64,000 nt of DNA from Mycolicibacter heraklionensis (GTDB taxonomy: Bacteria; Actinomycetota; Actinomycetes; Mycobacteriales; Mycobacteriaceae): NCBI RefSeq assembly GCF_001021505.1, contig NZ_LDPO01000003.1:124001-188000 (forward strand). Direction: 5' to 3'. Position 1 is the stretch's first letter; the number at the start of each line of letters is the position of its first letter. Below are positions 9,001-18,282 of this stretch, one piece after another. The notes beneath the pieces were generated by a model, which made no database searches, was not told the DNA's origin, and worked only from the letters and a program-made list of their open reading frames with translations. Made by a program: the position numbers and the translations under genes.

Positions 9001-9205
9001 GCCATCGAGCAGCAGCAGGGAGATCTCGATGCCGTGCCGGTTGAACCGCAAACGCCACCCGCCGGGTGCCACTGGTGTGGCACAGTGCGTAGAACTCTTC
9101 GGGGGTCCAACTGCGGTGTCAGCGGTAACCATCGTGGAAGGGGGCGGCAGCGGTGATCTCGGCACACGATGACGTCTGCCTCAACGCCTCAGCGACGGGG
9201 CGGTA
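9001..9205. other. Gap between CoA-transferase and mceA
   Basis: About 205 bp without a supported gene. On the minus strand a short protein-like stretch (SWTPEEFYALCHTSG) can be read but is bounded by stops, so it could be a worn remnant. No yrbE-like sequence is seen here, which matters because mce operons normally have two permease genes at this place. Confidence 0.45.
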
Positions 9206-10507
9206 ATGGTTCTGGGAGCGACCGCGGATCCGCCGTTGGGCGGCCACCTCGACGATCCGAACCGAGGGCCGGCCGGCGCGGGCCGGCACCGGCCCACCGG
9301 TGCGAGGCGCCAGCAGCCCGCTTACCTGCGTCCGCTGATCGGGCTGGCGACGGTCGTGACGATCGCGGCGCTCATCGGGCTGCCGATCGGGCTGTTCCGG
9401 GGCAGCTTCACTCGTACCGTGCCGGTCACCGTTCTCTCGCAGCGCGCCGGCCTGGTGATGTATCCCGACGCCAAGGTCAAGATCCGTGGTGTGCAGGTCG
9501 GCAAGGTCGGTGACATCGAGGCCAAGCCGGACGGCACCGCGGTGCTGCACCTGAAGATGGAACCGGCGCAACTGTCGCGGATACCGGCCAACGTCAGCGC
9601 CCGGATCGCGTCGTCGACGGTGTTCGGCGCCAAATTCGTCGACCTGGTGCCGCCGCCCGATCCGGTGACGGCCCGAATGCACGCCGGCCAGGTGCTGGCC
9701 GGCGAGCATGTCACCGTCGAGATCAACACGGTCTTCCAGCAGCTGGTGCGGGTCCTGGACAAGATCGACCCGAAGAAGCTGAACGAGACCCTGAGTGCGG
9801 TCTCGACGGCGTTCAACGGACGAGGCCAGAAGCTGGGGCAGGCGCTCACCGACTTCGACAAGCTGCTCGCCGAGATCGAGCCCAGCCTGGGCACCCTCGA
9901 ACACGAGGCCGCCGCCATGGCGCCGGTGTTCCGGTCCTACGCCGATGCGGCACCGGACCTCACCGCCGCACTGAACTCCACCAGCACCATGAGTGACAGC
10001 ATCGTCCAAGAGCGCAACAGCCTGGACACCTTCCTGCTCAGCGCCATCGGGCTGGCCGACACCGGCAACGAGGTGCTGGGGGACAACCGGCAGGGGTTGA
10101 CCGACCTGACGCAAGTACTGGAGCCCACCGCCGCGCTGCTGGACAAGTACCACGAGGAGCTCGGCTGCGCGATCGGCGGCTTGGTGCCGTTCGCCAACTC
10201 CCCGCCGTTCGACGTCCCCGGCATCATCATCACCGCCAGCTTCACCCTGGCCAAGGAACGCTACCGCTACCCCGACCACCTGCCGAAGGTGGCGGCCCGC
10301 TCCGACCGTTCCTACTGCACGGAACTGGGCCTGCCCGACGTGCCGCCGGAGTACCGGGTGCCCGCGTTGGTCGCCGACGTCGGCGCCAACCCGTACGACT
10401 ACGGCAACCAGGGCATCCTGCTCAACTCCGATGGACTCAAGCAGGCGCTGTTCGGGCCGATCGGTGGGCCGCCGCGCAACAGCGCTCAGGTGGGGATGCC
10501 GGGATGA
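9206..10507 (+). CDS. mceA: MCE family protein MceA
   Basis: A 433-residue protein and first gene of a six-gene mce operon. A long cytoplasmic Pro/Gly/Arg-rich N-terminus is followed by one membrane segment (about residues 42-63), then the MCE/MlaD domain (VLSQRAGLVMYPDAKVKIRG; VGKVGDIE) and a long helical region. MCE proteins form a periplasmic hexameric tube that carries lipids or sterols to a YrbE permease/MceG ATPase complex. No yrbEA/yrbEB gene precedes it. The ATG at 9206 has only a weak ribosome site. It overlaps mceB by 4 bp. Confidence 0.92.
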   Translation: MVLGATADPPLGGHLDDPNRGPAGAGRHRPTGARRQQPAYLRPLIGLATVVTIAALIGLPIGLFRGSFTRTVPVTVLSQRAGLVMYPDAKVKIRGVQVGKVGDIEAKPDGTAVLHLKMEPAQLSRIPANVSARIASSTVFGAKFVDLVPPPDPVTARMHAGQVLAGEHVTVEINTVFQQLVRVLDKIDPKKLNETLSAVSTAFNGRGQKLGQALTDFDKLLAEIEPSLGTLEHEAAAMAPVFRSYADAAPDLTAALNSTSTMSDSIVQERNSLDTFLLSAIGLADTGNEVLGDNRQGLTDLTQVLEPTAALLDKYHEELGCAIGGLVPFANSPPFDVPGIIITASFTLAKERYRYPDHLPKVAARSDRSYCTELGLPDVPPEYRVPALVADVGANPYDYGNQGILLNSDGLKQALFGPIGGPPRNSAQVGMPG

Positions 10508-11532
10508 GAAGCGGGCTGGGAACTCTGATCAAGTTCGGCGTCTACGCCGTGGTGATGGTGCTGGCGACGATATTTCTCTTCGCGATCTTCGCTGAGGTCC
10601 GGACCGGACCCACGGTGGGCTACCAGGCCGTTTTCGCCGACGCATCCCGGCTCAAGGCCGGCGACAGCGTGCGGGTCGCCGGAGTCCGGGTCGGCACGGT
10701 CGGCGGCGTGGCGCTGCGTTCGGACGGCACGGTGTTGGTGAAGTTCCAGGCCGACCGCAACATTCCACTCACCACCGGCACCCAGGCCTCGGTGCGCTAC
10801 CTCAACCTGGTCGGCGACCGCTACCTGGAACTGACCGATGGGCCGGGCTCGACCCAGCTGTTGGGAAAGGGAGCGCAGATCCCGCTGGAACGGACCGCGC
10901 CGGCCCTGGACCTGGACCTGCTGCTCAACGGTCTCAAGCCGGTGATCCGGGGACTGAATCCCCAAGACGTCAACTCGCTCACGGCCTCGCTGATCCAGAT
11001 CATGCAGGGCCAGGGCGGCACCATCGACTCACTGATGTCGCGGACGTCGTCGTTCTCGAACTCCCTGGCCGACAACAACGAAGTGATCCAGTCCCTGATC
11101 GACCAACTGCGCACGACGCTGGCGACCCTGTCCAACGGAGACAAGCGATTCTCCGGGGCGATCGACCGACTCAACAAGCTGGTCGCCGGACTGGCGGCTG
11201 ACCGCGACCCGATCGGGACCGCGGTCACGGCCCTGGACCGCGGCACCGCGTCGCTGGCCGACCTGCTTGGCAACGCCCGCGATCCACTGACCAACACCAT
11301 CACCCAGGTCGATCGGTTGACCACCGCGATCAACGCCGACCTGGCCGGCCTGGACATGTCGTTGCAGAAGGCGCCGGAGAACTACCGCAAGGCCATCCGG
11401 CTCGGGGCGTACGGCGGGTTCATCCAGTACTACCTGTGTGCTGTCCAGATCCGGGTCAGCGACACCCAGGGCCGCACTGCGGTGTTCCCGTGGATCAAAG
11501 CGGAGGAGGGCCGATGCAGCGACACCGACTGA
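10504..11532 (+). CDS. mceB: MCE family protein MceB
   Basis: A 342-residue MCE protein. One N-terminal membrane helix (about residues 11-30) precedes the MCE domain (FADASRLKAGDSVRVAGVRV; VRYLNLVGDRYLEL) and a helical C-terminal region. ATGA overlap with mceA. It is the expected second subunit of the heterohexameric lipid channel. Confidence 0.93.
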   Translation: MRSGLGTLIKFGVYAVVMVLATIFLFAIFAEVRTGPTVGYQAVFADASRLKAGDSVRVAGVRVGTVGGVALRSDGTVLVKFQADRNIPLTTGTQASVRYLNLVGDRYLELTDGPGSTQLLGKGAQIPLERTAPALDLDLLLNGLKPVIRGLNPQDVNSLTASLIQIMQGQGGTIDSLMSRTSSFSNSLADNNEVIQSLIDQLRTTLATLSNGDKRFSGAIDRLNKLVAGLAADRDPIGTAVTALDRGTASLADLLGNARDPLTNTITQVDRLTTAINADLAGLDMSLQKAPENYRKAIRLGAYGGFIQYYLCAVQIRVSDTQGRTAVFPWIKAEEGRCSDTD

Positions 11533-11578
11533 GCGCGGTGCTGTCCGGTACCGCGCCGGTGCGGCGGGGGGCGCGCCG

Positions 11579-12673
11579 ATGCTGAGGTATCACGGCAGCC
11601 ATCTGATGCGCATGGGTCTGATCGGCGTTGTGGTGGTCGCGTTCATCGTCGCGATCGGGTTGCAGCCCGAGCAGTTGATCCAGTGGGCCACCTGCGTGCG
11701 ATACCAGGCCCGGTTCGCCGAAGCCGGTGGCCTGAGTACCGGTGCCGACGTCACGCTGTCGGGAATCAAGGTCGGTTCGGTCACCGATGTCGCACTCGAC
11801 AACGGTGACGCCCTGGTTACTTTCACGCTGGCGGGCAAGTATGGGCTGGGCGGGCAGACCACGGCGCACATCCGCACCGGGTCGCTGCTCGGTGAGCGGG
11901 TGCTGACCGTGGAGCCGGCAGGCAGCGGCAAGATGCACCCGCTCGAGGTCATCCCGCTCACCCGCACGTCGTCGCCGTACTCGCTGGTCGACGTGGTCGG
12001 TGAACTCACCACGAACACCGCCGGTACCGACACCGAGTCGCTGAACCGGTCGTTGGACACCCTCTCGGAGACCATCGACCAGATCGCTCCGCAGCTGGGG
12101 CCGACGTTCGATGGCCTGAGCAGGCTGTCCCGGGCGGTGAACAGTCGCAATGAGGGCCTTGCCGACCTGCTGAAGTCGGCCGCCGAGCTCACCGGTGTGC
12201 TCTCCGAACGCAGCCAGCAGATCAACTCGCTGATCCTGGACGCCGACAGTCTTGTCGACGTGCTCAACACCCGGCGGCAGGCGATCGTCAACCTGCTGGT
12301 CAGCACATCGGCGGTGTCGCGGCAGCTGTCCGAACTCGTCTCCCAGAACAACGAACAGCTGCGACCCACGCTGAACAAGGTCATCGCGCTGAACAAGATC
12401 CTGGAGAAGAACCGGGACAACCTTGCCAAGGCTCTGCCCGGCCTGGCGAAATACGAACTCACCCAGGGCGAGACGGTGTCCAACGGTGCTTACTACAGCG
12501 CCTATGTGCCGAACCTGTTCCTGCCGCAGCTGCTCCAGCCGTTCCTGGACTACATCTTTGGCTTCCGGCGAGGTGTCGACGCCGGTCAGCCCCCGGACAA
12601 TGCCGGTCCGCGTGCCGAACTTCCGTTCCCGGTCAACGGGATTCCGCAACCAGGAGACCTGCCGCCCCGATGA
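11579..12673 (+). CDS. mceC: MCE family protein MceC
   Basis: A 364-residue MCE protein. A membrane helix (about residues 11-28) is followed by the MCE domain (FAEAGGLSTGADVTLSGIKV; TGSLLGERVLTVEP) and coiled or helical repeats, then a Pro-rich end. The ATG at 11579 fits the normal short N-terminus; a longer in-frame reading begins inside mceB. There is a 46 bp gap after mceB, unlike the overlaps elsewhere in the operon. Confidence 0.92.
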   Translation: MLRYHGSHLMRMGLIGVVVVAFIVAIGLQPEQLIQWATCVRYQARFAEAGGLSTGADVTLSGIKVGSVTDVALDNGDALVTFTLAGKYGLGGQTTAHIRTGSLLGERVLTVEPAGSGKMHPLEVIPLTRTSSPYSLVDVVGELTTNTAGTDTESLNRSLDTLSETIDQIAPQLGPTFDGLSRLSRAVNSRNEGLADLLKSAAELTGVLSERSQQINSLILDADSLVDVLNTRRQAIVNLLVSTSAVSRQLSELVSQNNEQLRPTLNKVIALNKILEKNRDNLAKALPGLAKYELTQGETVSNGAYYSAYVPNLFLPQLLQPFLDYIFGFRRGVDAGQPPDNAGPRAELPFPVNGIPQPGDLPPR

Positions 12674-14118
12674 AGACTCGTACGCCACTGCAGATCGCGG
12701 TCAGCGCGCTGGCCGCGCTGCTGCTACTTGCGGGTGCGGGAATCCTGGTCCGCCAGACCGTCCTGAAACCGACCCGGATCACCGCGTACTTCTCCACTGC
12801 GACCGCGATCTATCCCGGTGACGAGGTCCGGGTCGCCGGGGTGAAGGTCGGCAGCATCGACCGCATCGAACCCCAGGGCACCCAGGCCAAGCTCACCCTG
12901 CGCGTCGACCGCAAAGTGCCGATCCCGGCCGAGGCCAAAGCCGTCATCGTCGCGCCCAACCTGGTGGCGGCACGATTCGTCCAGCTGACGCCCGCCTACC
13001 ATCGCGGCGACGGGCCGACCCTGCCCGACGGCGCGGTGATCCCGCGCGAGCACACCGCGGTCCCGGTCGAGTGGGACGAGGTCAAGACCCAGTTGAACCG
13101 GCTTGCCGCCGAACTGGGGCCGCGCAGCGGTGTTTCGGGAACGTCGGCGTCACGGTTCATCGACAGCGCGGCCAATGCGATGGACGGCAACGGTGCCAAA
13201 CTGCGCGAAACGCTGCGGCAGCTCTCCGGCGTGGCCCGGATCTTCGCCGAGGGCAGCGGCAACATCGTCGACATCATCTCGGGTCTACAGACTTTCGTGA
13301 CCGCACTGCGCGACAGCGATCAGCAGATCGTGGTGTTCGAATCGCGGCTCGCCACGTTGACGAGCGTGGTCAACGACAGTCGATCCAACCTGGATGCAGC
13401 TCTCACCGACTTCGCCGGCGCGATCGACACGGTGCGGGATTTTGTAGCGGGGAGCCGCGCCGAAACCGCCGAGGCGCTGCAGGGCGTGGCCAACGTCAGT
13501 CAGACGCTGGTCGATTCGAAGAATGCGATCCGCAATATCCTGCACATCACCCCGAACGCGATCGCGAACACGCTCAACATGTACAACGTGACCAGCGGGA
13601 CCCCGGTGGGTTCGTTCGCGTTCGCCAACTTCAGCAACCCGGTTCAGGCGATCTGCACGATGACCGGTGCGGTCGGCAATGTGACGTCGATGGAGACCGG
13701 CAAGCTGTGCGAGCAGTACCTGGGCCCGGCCATGCGGTTGCTGAATTTCAACGGGCTCCCGTTACCGATGTCCCCGTACCTGACCAAGGCGGCCAGCCCG
13801 GACAAGTTGATCTACACCGACCCGGCGTTGATGCCGCACGCCGAGCACCCGGGAAACCTGCCGGAACAGACGCCGTCGATTTCGGCCTACACCGGGTTGA
13901 ACGGCGACGTCCCGCCCCCGCCGGGGTGGACGGATCCGTTGCAGCCGCGCGGCTCCTACGCGCCCGACGGCCTGCCCGCCGCAGCGACACCGCCACTGAT
14001 CCCCGGTGCGCCGCTGCCCAGTCCGACCACCTTCGACGGGATGCTGCTGCCGGGCGGTCCGCCGCCGCCCGGACCGCCGCCCGGACCGCTGCCTGCTGAA
14101 GGGGGTCCCACGCCATGA
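12670..14118 (+). CDS. mceD: MCE family protein MceD
   Basis: A 482-residue MCE protein. It has an N-terminal membrane helix, the MCE domain (TAIYPGDEVRVAGVKVGSID; VAPNLVAARFVQLTP), a helical middle and a long Pro/Gly-rich tail (about residues 415-482, with runs such as GGPPPPGPPPG) typical of MceD. ATGA overlaps on both sides couple it to mceC and mceE. Confidence 0.93.
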   Translation: MKTRTPLQIAVSALAALLLLAGAGILVRQTVLKPTRITAYFSTATAIYPGDEVRVAGVKVGSIDRIEPQGTQAKLTLRVDRKVPIPAEAKAVIVAPNLVAARFVQLTPAYHRGDGPTLPDGAVIPREHTAVPVEWDEVKTQLNRLAAELGPRSGVSGTSASRFIDSAANAMDGNGAKLRETLRQLSGVARIFAEGSGNIVDIISGLQTFVTALRDSDQQIVVFESRLATLTSVVNDSRSNLDAALTDFAGAIDTVRDFVAGSRAETAEALQGVANVSQTLVDSKNAIRNILHITPNAIANTLNMYNVTSGTPVGSFAFANFSNPVQAICTMTGAVGNVTSMETGKLCEQYLGPAMRLLNFNGLPLPMSPYLTKAASPDKLIYTDPALMPHAEHPGNLPEQTPSISAYTGLNGDVPPPPGWTDPLQPRGSYAPDGLPAAATPPLIPGAPLPSPTTFDGMLLPGGPPPPGPPPGPLPAEGGPTP

Positions 14119-15278
14119 TCGGTCTTCGTTCCCTGCGGCGCAGCGCGGCGGTCGCGGTCTTGGTCGCCGGCGCCACGTCCGGCTGCGCCTTCGGCGGCCT
14201 GAACTCGATGGCGCTGCCGGGTGTTCAGGGCCGCGGTGCCGGGGCGCAACACTTCTCGGTCGAGCTGGCCAATGTCGGGACACTGGAATCCAATTCGCCG
14301 GTGATGCTCTCCGACGTGGTGATCGGCAGCGTCGGCAAGATGACCGTCAGCAACTGGCACGCCAACGTCGACATCGCGGTCAACCCCGGCGTCGAGGTGC
14401 CGGCGAACGCGGTGGCGACCGTCGGGCAGACCAGCCTGCTCGGGTCGATGCACCTGGCGCTGAATCCGCCGATCGGGCAGGCGCCGACGGGCCGGCTGAT
14501 GCCCGGGGCCAGAATCCCGCTGAGCGACTCCTCGACTTATCCGTCGACCGAACAGACCCTGTCCTCGCTGGCGGTGTTGGTCAACGGAGGCGGACTCGGT
14601 CAGATCGGCGACATCATCCACAACTTCAGCGCCTCCATGGCAGGCCGGGAAAGCGACATCCGCGACCTGATCGTCCGGCTGGACCACTTCACCGGTGCGC
14701 TGGACCGGCAACGCGACAACATCATCGACGCCATCAAAGAGATGAACCGGACGGCCACCACTTTCGCCGGGCAGCGCGACACCATCAACCGTGCGCTGAA
14801 CAAGATTCCGCCGGCCATCGACGTCTTGATCAAAGAGCGCCCCAAGTTCGTCACCGCGATGACCAAGCTGGGCCAGTTCGGCGACCTGTCGGCGGGTCTG
14901 GTCAACGACTCCGGGCACCAACTGGTCTCCGACCTCATCCACATCGAACCGGCGTTGCGCTCGCTGGCCGACATCGGACCGGAGCTCAACTCGGCAGTGG
15001 CCTACGCCTCGGCCTTCCCGTACGGGCCCAACGCGATCGAGCGCGCCGTGCGGGGCGACTTCCTGAACCTGTTCGCCGTCTTCGACCTCACCAAACCGCG
15101 ACTCAAGCGGGCGCTGTTTCCCGGCACGCAGTGGGGAGACGAGGACGCGAAACTGGTTCCGGCGCCAGGCGATCCCTGGTATCTGAACTACTCCTACGAT
15201 CCGCTGCAAGAGCCGATCCTGCAGTCATCGGGCCAGGCCCTGCCGCCGGGCGCGGTTGCCTCGGGAGGCGGTGGCTAG
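14115..15278 (+). CDS. mceE: MCE family lipoprotein MceE (LprK-like)
   Basis: A 387-residue MCE protein with a lipoprotein signal peptide: basic start (MIGLRSLRRSA), hydrophobic core and lipobox T-S-G-C with the modified cysteine near residue 24. The MCE domain follows (VELANVGTLESNSPVMLSDV; QTSLLGSMHLALNP). MceE is the lipoprotein of canonical mce operons, so both order and type agree. It ends directly before mceF. Confidence 0.94.
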   Translation: MIGLRSLRRSAAVAVLVAGATSGCAFGGLNSMALPGVQGRGAGAQHFSVELANVGTLESNSPVMLSDVVIGSVGKMTVSNWHANVDIAVNPGVEVPANAVATVGQTSLLGSMHLALNPPIGQAPTGRLMPGARIPLSDSSTYPSTEQTLSSLAVLVNGGGLGQIGDIIHNFSASMAGRESDIRDLIVRLDHFTGALDRQRDNIIDAIKEMNRTATTFAGQRDTINRALNKIPPAIDVLIKERPKFVTAMTKLGQFGDLSAGLVNDSGHQLVSDLIHIEPALRSLADIGPELNSAVAYASAFPYGPNAIERAVRGDFLNLFAVFDLTKPRLKRALFPGTQWGDEDAKLVPAPGDPWYLNYSYDPLQEPILQSSGQALPPGAVASGGGG

Positions 15279-16820
15279 ATGCTGACACGGTTTGTACGGA
15301 TCCAGCTGATCCTGTTCCTGGTGGCGTCGGTGATCGGCGTGGGAGCCATGATCTTCGGCTATATGCAGGTGCCGACCATGCTCGGGATCGGCCGCGTGAT
15401 GGTCAAGCTGGAGCTGCCCGAAACCGGGGGGCTCTACCGCTTCTCCAATGTCACCTACAACGGGGTGCAGATCGGCACGGTCACCAACGTCGAGCTGACG
15501 TCGGACGGCGTGCGCGCCACGTTGTCGCTGAATCGATCACCGAAGATCCCGGCCGATCTGGTGGCCGCGGTGCGCAGTGTTTCGGCGATCGGCGAGCAGT
15601 ACGTCGACCTGCTGCCGCGCAGCGACGGCGGCCCGTACCTGCACAACGGCTCGGTGATCGCGGCGTCGGACACCCAAGTCCCCCAACAGGTCGGTCCGAT
15701 GCTCGATCAGGTCAGCAAGCTGGTCGACTCGATTCCGAAGGACAAGCTCAGCAATCTGCTCGACGAGACCTTCCTGGCCTTCGACGGCGCCGGCTACGAC
15801 TTCCAGTCCTTGCTGGACTCGGCGACCACCATCAGCGGTGACGCCAACCGAGTCTCGGACAAGGTGCGCAAGCTGGTCGACAACAGTGCGCCGCTGCTGG
15901 ACTCGCAGGTGCAAAGCACCGACGCGATCCGGACCTGGGCGCGCAGCGTGGCCGGGATCTCCGAACAGGTAGCCGCCAACGACCCGCAGTTGCGCGCCAT
16001 CCTGCAACGCGGCCCCGGGTTCGCCGACGAAGTCTCCGGCCTGATGCAGGATCTCAAGCCGACGCTGCCGATCCTGCTGGCCAACCTGAACACTCTTGGG
16101 CAGGTGCTGATGGTCTACAACCCGTCGCTGGAGCAGTTGATGGTGCTGCTGCCCGGATACATTGCGGCCCAGCAGTCGTTCGGTCTGCCCAAGAACAACC
16201 CGACCGGTCTGCCGCAGGGCGACTTCACCCTCACGTTCGGTGACCCCAACCCGTGCACCGTGGGCTTCCTGCCGCCGTCTTCGTGGCGTTCTCCGGCCGA
16301 TACCACCACGATCGACACCCCCGACGGCCTGTACTGCAAACTGCCGCAGGACTCACCGGTATCGGTGCGCGGCGCCCGCAACTTCCCGTGCATCGAGCAT
16401 CCGGGCAAGCGCGCTCCGACCGTCGAACTCTGCGACGACCCCAAGGGTTTCGTCCCGATCGCGATGCGTCAGCATCTCACCGGGCCAACCGCGTTCGACC
16501 CGAACCTGCTCAAGCAGGGTATCCCGGTCGATGACCGGGTCGACTTCAGCGACCGGCTCTTCGCCCCGACCGGGGGCACTCCGCTGCCGCCGTGGGCCAC
16601 ACCGTCGGGCACGTCACCGGATGCTCCACGGCCACAGGTGCCGGCGCCGCCGCCATTGGCAGGCAACGCCGGCATCGGTGAGCAGGCGCCGTCGGTCGCG
16701 GTGGTGCCCTATGACCCGAACACCGGCAAGTACATGACCCCTGACGGGCGCTACGAGCAGCAGACGAACCTGGTGCCCGGTTCCGGGCCCAAGGTGTGGA
16801 CCGATCTCATGCCGTCTTGA
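15279..16820 (+). CDS. mceF: MCE family protein MceF
   Basis: A 513-residue MCE protein and the last of the six. A membrane helix (about residues 5-27) is followed by the MCE domain (ELPETGGLYRFSNVTYNGVQ; SVSAIGEQYVDLLP), a long helical region and a Pro-rich C-terminus. Its ATG follows the mceE stop with no gap. It completes the predicted lipid channel. Confidence 0.94.
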   Translation: MLTRFVRIQLILFLVASVIGVGAMIFGYMQVPTMLGIGRVMVKLELPETGGLYRFSNVTYNGVQIGTVTNVELTSDGVRATLSLNRSPKIPADLVAAVRSVSAIGEQYVDLLPRSDGGPYLHNGSVIAASDTQVPQQVGPMLDQVSKLVDSIPKDKLSNLLDETFLAFDGAGYDFQSLLDSATTISGDANRVSDKVRKLVDNSAPLLDSQVQSTDAIRTWARSVAGISEQVAANDPQLRAILQRGPGFADEVSGLMQDLKPTLPILLANLNTLGQVLMVYNPSLEQLMVLLPGYIAAQQSFGLPKNNPTGLPQGDFTLTFGDPNPCTVGFLPPSSWRSPADTTTIDTPDGLYCKLPQDSPVSVRGARNFPCIEHPGKRAPTVELCDDPKGFVPIAMRQHLTGPTAFDPNLLKQGIPVDDRVDFSDRLFAPTGGTPLPPWATPSGTSPDAPRPQVPAPPPLAGNAGIGEQAPSVAVVPYDPNTGKYMTPDGRYEQQTNLVPGSGPKVWTDLMPS

Positions 16821-16837
16821 GTGCCGAAGGAGGACGA

Positions 16838-17344
16838 ATGCGCGCACGTGAATTGATCGTCGCTACAGCGGCTTTCGGACTTGTCGTCGGGGCGGCACCG
16901 TCGCCGCCGGCGCAGGCTGCCCTGGGCTTCGAGCTCAACGGCCCCTACCGGGTCACTTCAAACGGGGACTGGGCCAAGACCAACGAAGTCTTCATGAACG
17001 AGGTCACGGTGACGTCGGTGTGGACGTTTCGTTCCAGTTGCGAGAACGCGCACGTCTGCACCGGCCAGGTGAGCAGCGACCAGGGCTGGACGGCGCCGCT
17101 GGAGTTTCGCACCTCACGCTGGATCGTCGACCGCTTCCACGAGAACTGGCAGACCTGCCCGGACGGCACCACCTCGTCGGGACGCCAGCGCTACCAGTTT
17201 CAGGGCAGTGATGCCAACGGCCAGTACGACAAACGCAATATCGATCTCCTCGTCGGCTACGACAGGACGATCGGTGTCTCGGGAGCCTGCGGACGCAACC
17301 AGCCCACGGTCATCCTCATGCCGCTGACCGTGCAACGACTCTAG
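16838..17344 (+). CDS. Secreted protein of the mce downstream region
   Basis: A 168-residue exported protein with a signal peptide (basic MRARE, hydrophobic core, A-Q-A cleavage region near residue 27). The mature part is rich in Trp and Cys (VWTFRSSCENAHVC; WQTCPDGTTSSGRQRYQF). AAGGAGGA precedes the ATG at 16838. It lies 17 bp after mceF and is probably in the same transcript. Its pattern resembles the protein at 17817, suggesting a duplicated family. Function unknown; a role in the Mce envelope complex is inferred from position. Confidence 0.82.
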   Translation: MRARELIVATAAFGLVVGAAPSPPAQAALGFELNGPYRVTSNGDWAKTNEVFMNEVTVTSVWTFRSSCENAHVCTGQVSSDQGWTAPLEFRTSRWIVDRFHENWQTCPDGTTSSGRQRYQFQGSDANGQYDKRNIDLLVGYDRTIGVSGACGRNQPTVILMPLTVQRL

Positions 17345-17359
17345 GCGGTAGGGGAGACC

Positions 17360-17779
17360 ATGCAGAACCCTCGCGTGATGAAAGCACTCGTCGCGGCGGC
17401 ACTTGCCGCTGGGGCGGTCGCCGGCGTGACACCCGCGGCGCCGTCGGTTGCCGACCCGTATGTGCCGATGTGCGACGTCCCGGCGTGCACACCGGGAATC
17501 GCGCCGAATGTCGTGCTGGGCGCGCCGTGCTCCAACACCACCTACTTCGTCTTCGGGTCCGCGGTCGCAGGGCCCTCGACCCTGCCGGGCAGGCTGGTGT
17601 ACTGCGCGTCGCCGCGCCGCTACGAGCCCCGCTGGTTCCGCTCCCCGGAGATGCACGGCATCAAGGAGGAGAACAGCAAGTGCGACGAATATTCCGGCGA
17701 GGTGGCGCAGGCCCCTGACGGGCTTTTCTTGACCTGTGTCGCCGACGGCGAGACGCGGTGGCGGCGCGGAGACCTTTAG
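17360..17779 (+). CDS. Small secreted Cys-containing protein
   Basis: A 139-residue exported protein with an N-terminal signal peptide (about residues 1-31, ending SVADP). The mature part has several cysteines (CDVPACTPG; APCSN; VYCAS; KCDEYSG; TCVADG), suggesting disulfides. GGGGAG precedes the ATG. It is the middle one of three tandem secreted genes behind mceF. No function recognised. Confidence 0.8.
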   Translation: MQNPRVMKALVAAALAAGAVAGVTPAAPSVADPYVPMCDVPACTPGIAPNVVLGAPCSNTTYFVFGSAVAGPSTLPGRLVYCASPRRYEPRWFRSPEMHGIKEENSKCDEYSGEVAQAPDGLFLTCVADGETRWRRGDL

Positions 17780-17816
17780 CCGCACAACAGTTTTGGCACG
17801 TCGAGGGAGTTCGCCC

Positions 17817-18275
17817 ATGATACGAACCACTGTCGGTGCAGCGCTGGCGGCGGTGACTGTCGCGACCGTCGTGGCGCCGCAGGCCGCGGCCGAGATGCGC
17901 TTCGGCAATTACGAGGTGTTGAGCAATCGGTGGCCCGACGCCACCTGGGTGTGGACGGCGTATCCCTGCGAGGAGATGGGGAAGTTCGACACTGTGCCCT
18001 CCGGCTGCGTTCTGGTGACCGCGGTGGACCGGCCGCATTTCTTCGGCCGCGGATATTACGGCGGCACCGCCAAACTGGTGGACGGACACTACTCGTTCAC
18101 CTCGGACTACCCGGACGGTCTGCACTGCCCGGCCGGGCCCTCGATGCCGACCCGGGACACCTTCACCTGGGATGCGAACACCCTTGCCGGCGTGATGGAA
18201 TCACACTTCGATGTGGGCTGTTTCAACGGCCCCGCCGGGGTCAACACCTGGACCTTCGCCCTGGTGCGGATGTAG
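17817..18275 (+). CDS. Secreted protein, likely paralogue of the 16838 product
   Basis: A 152-residue exported protein with a signal peptide (about residues 1-25, APQAAAE). The mature pattern (G-N-Y-E-V-L-S-N-R-W; VWTAYPC; YPDGLHCPAG; FDVGCFNGP) parallels the YRVTSNGDW/VWTFRSSC/TCPDG pattern of the protein at 16838. GAGGGAG lies upstream of the ATG at 17817. It is the last rightward gene of the mce transcript and is convergent with the Mce-associated protein gene ending at 18283. Confidence 0.8.
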   Translation: MIRTTVGAALAAVTVATVVAPQAAAEMRFGNYEVLSNRWPDATWVWTAYPCEEMGKFDTVPSGCVLVTAVDRPHFFGRGYYGGTAKLVDGHYSFTSDYPDGLHCPAGPSMPTRDTFTWDANTLAGVMESHFDVGCFNGPAGVNTWTFALVRM

Positions 18276-18282
18276 ATCGCCG

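Noticed and set aside
9001..9205. A minus-strand protein-like stretch (SWTPEEFYALCHTSG, then a frame change to a WRLRFNRHG-like run).
   Set aside because: Bounded by stops and without a start; too short to call a pseudogene. It might be a remnant, but I cannot name a family.
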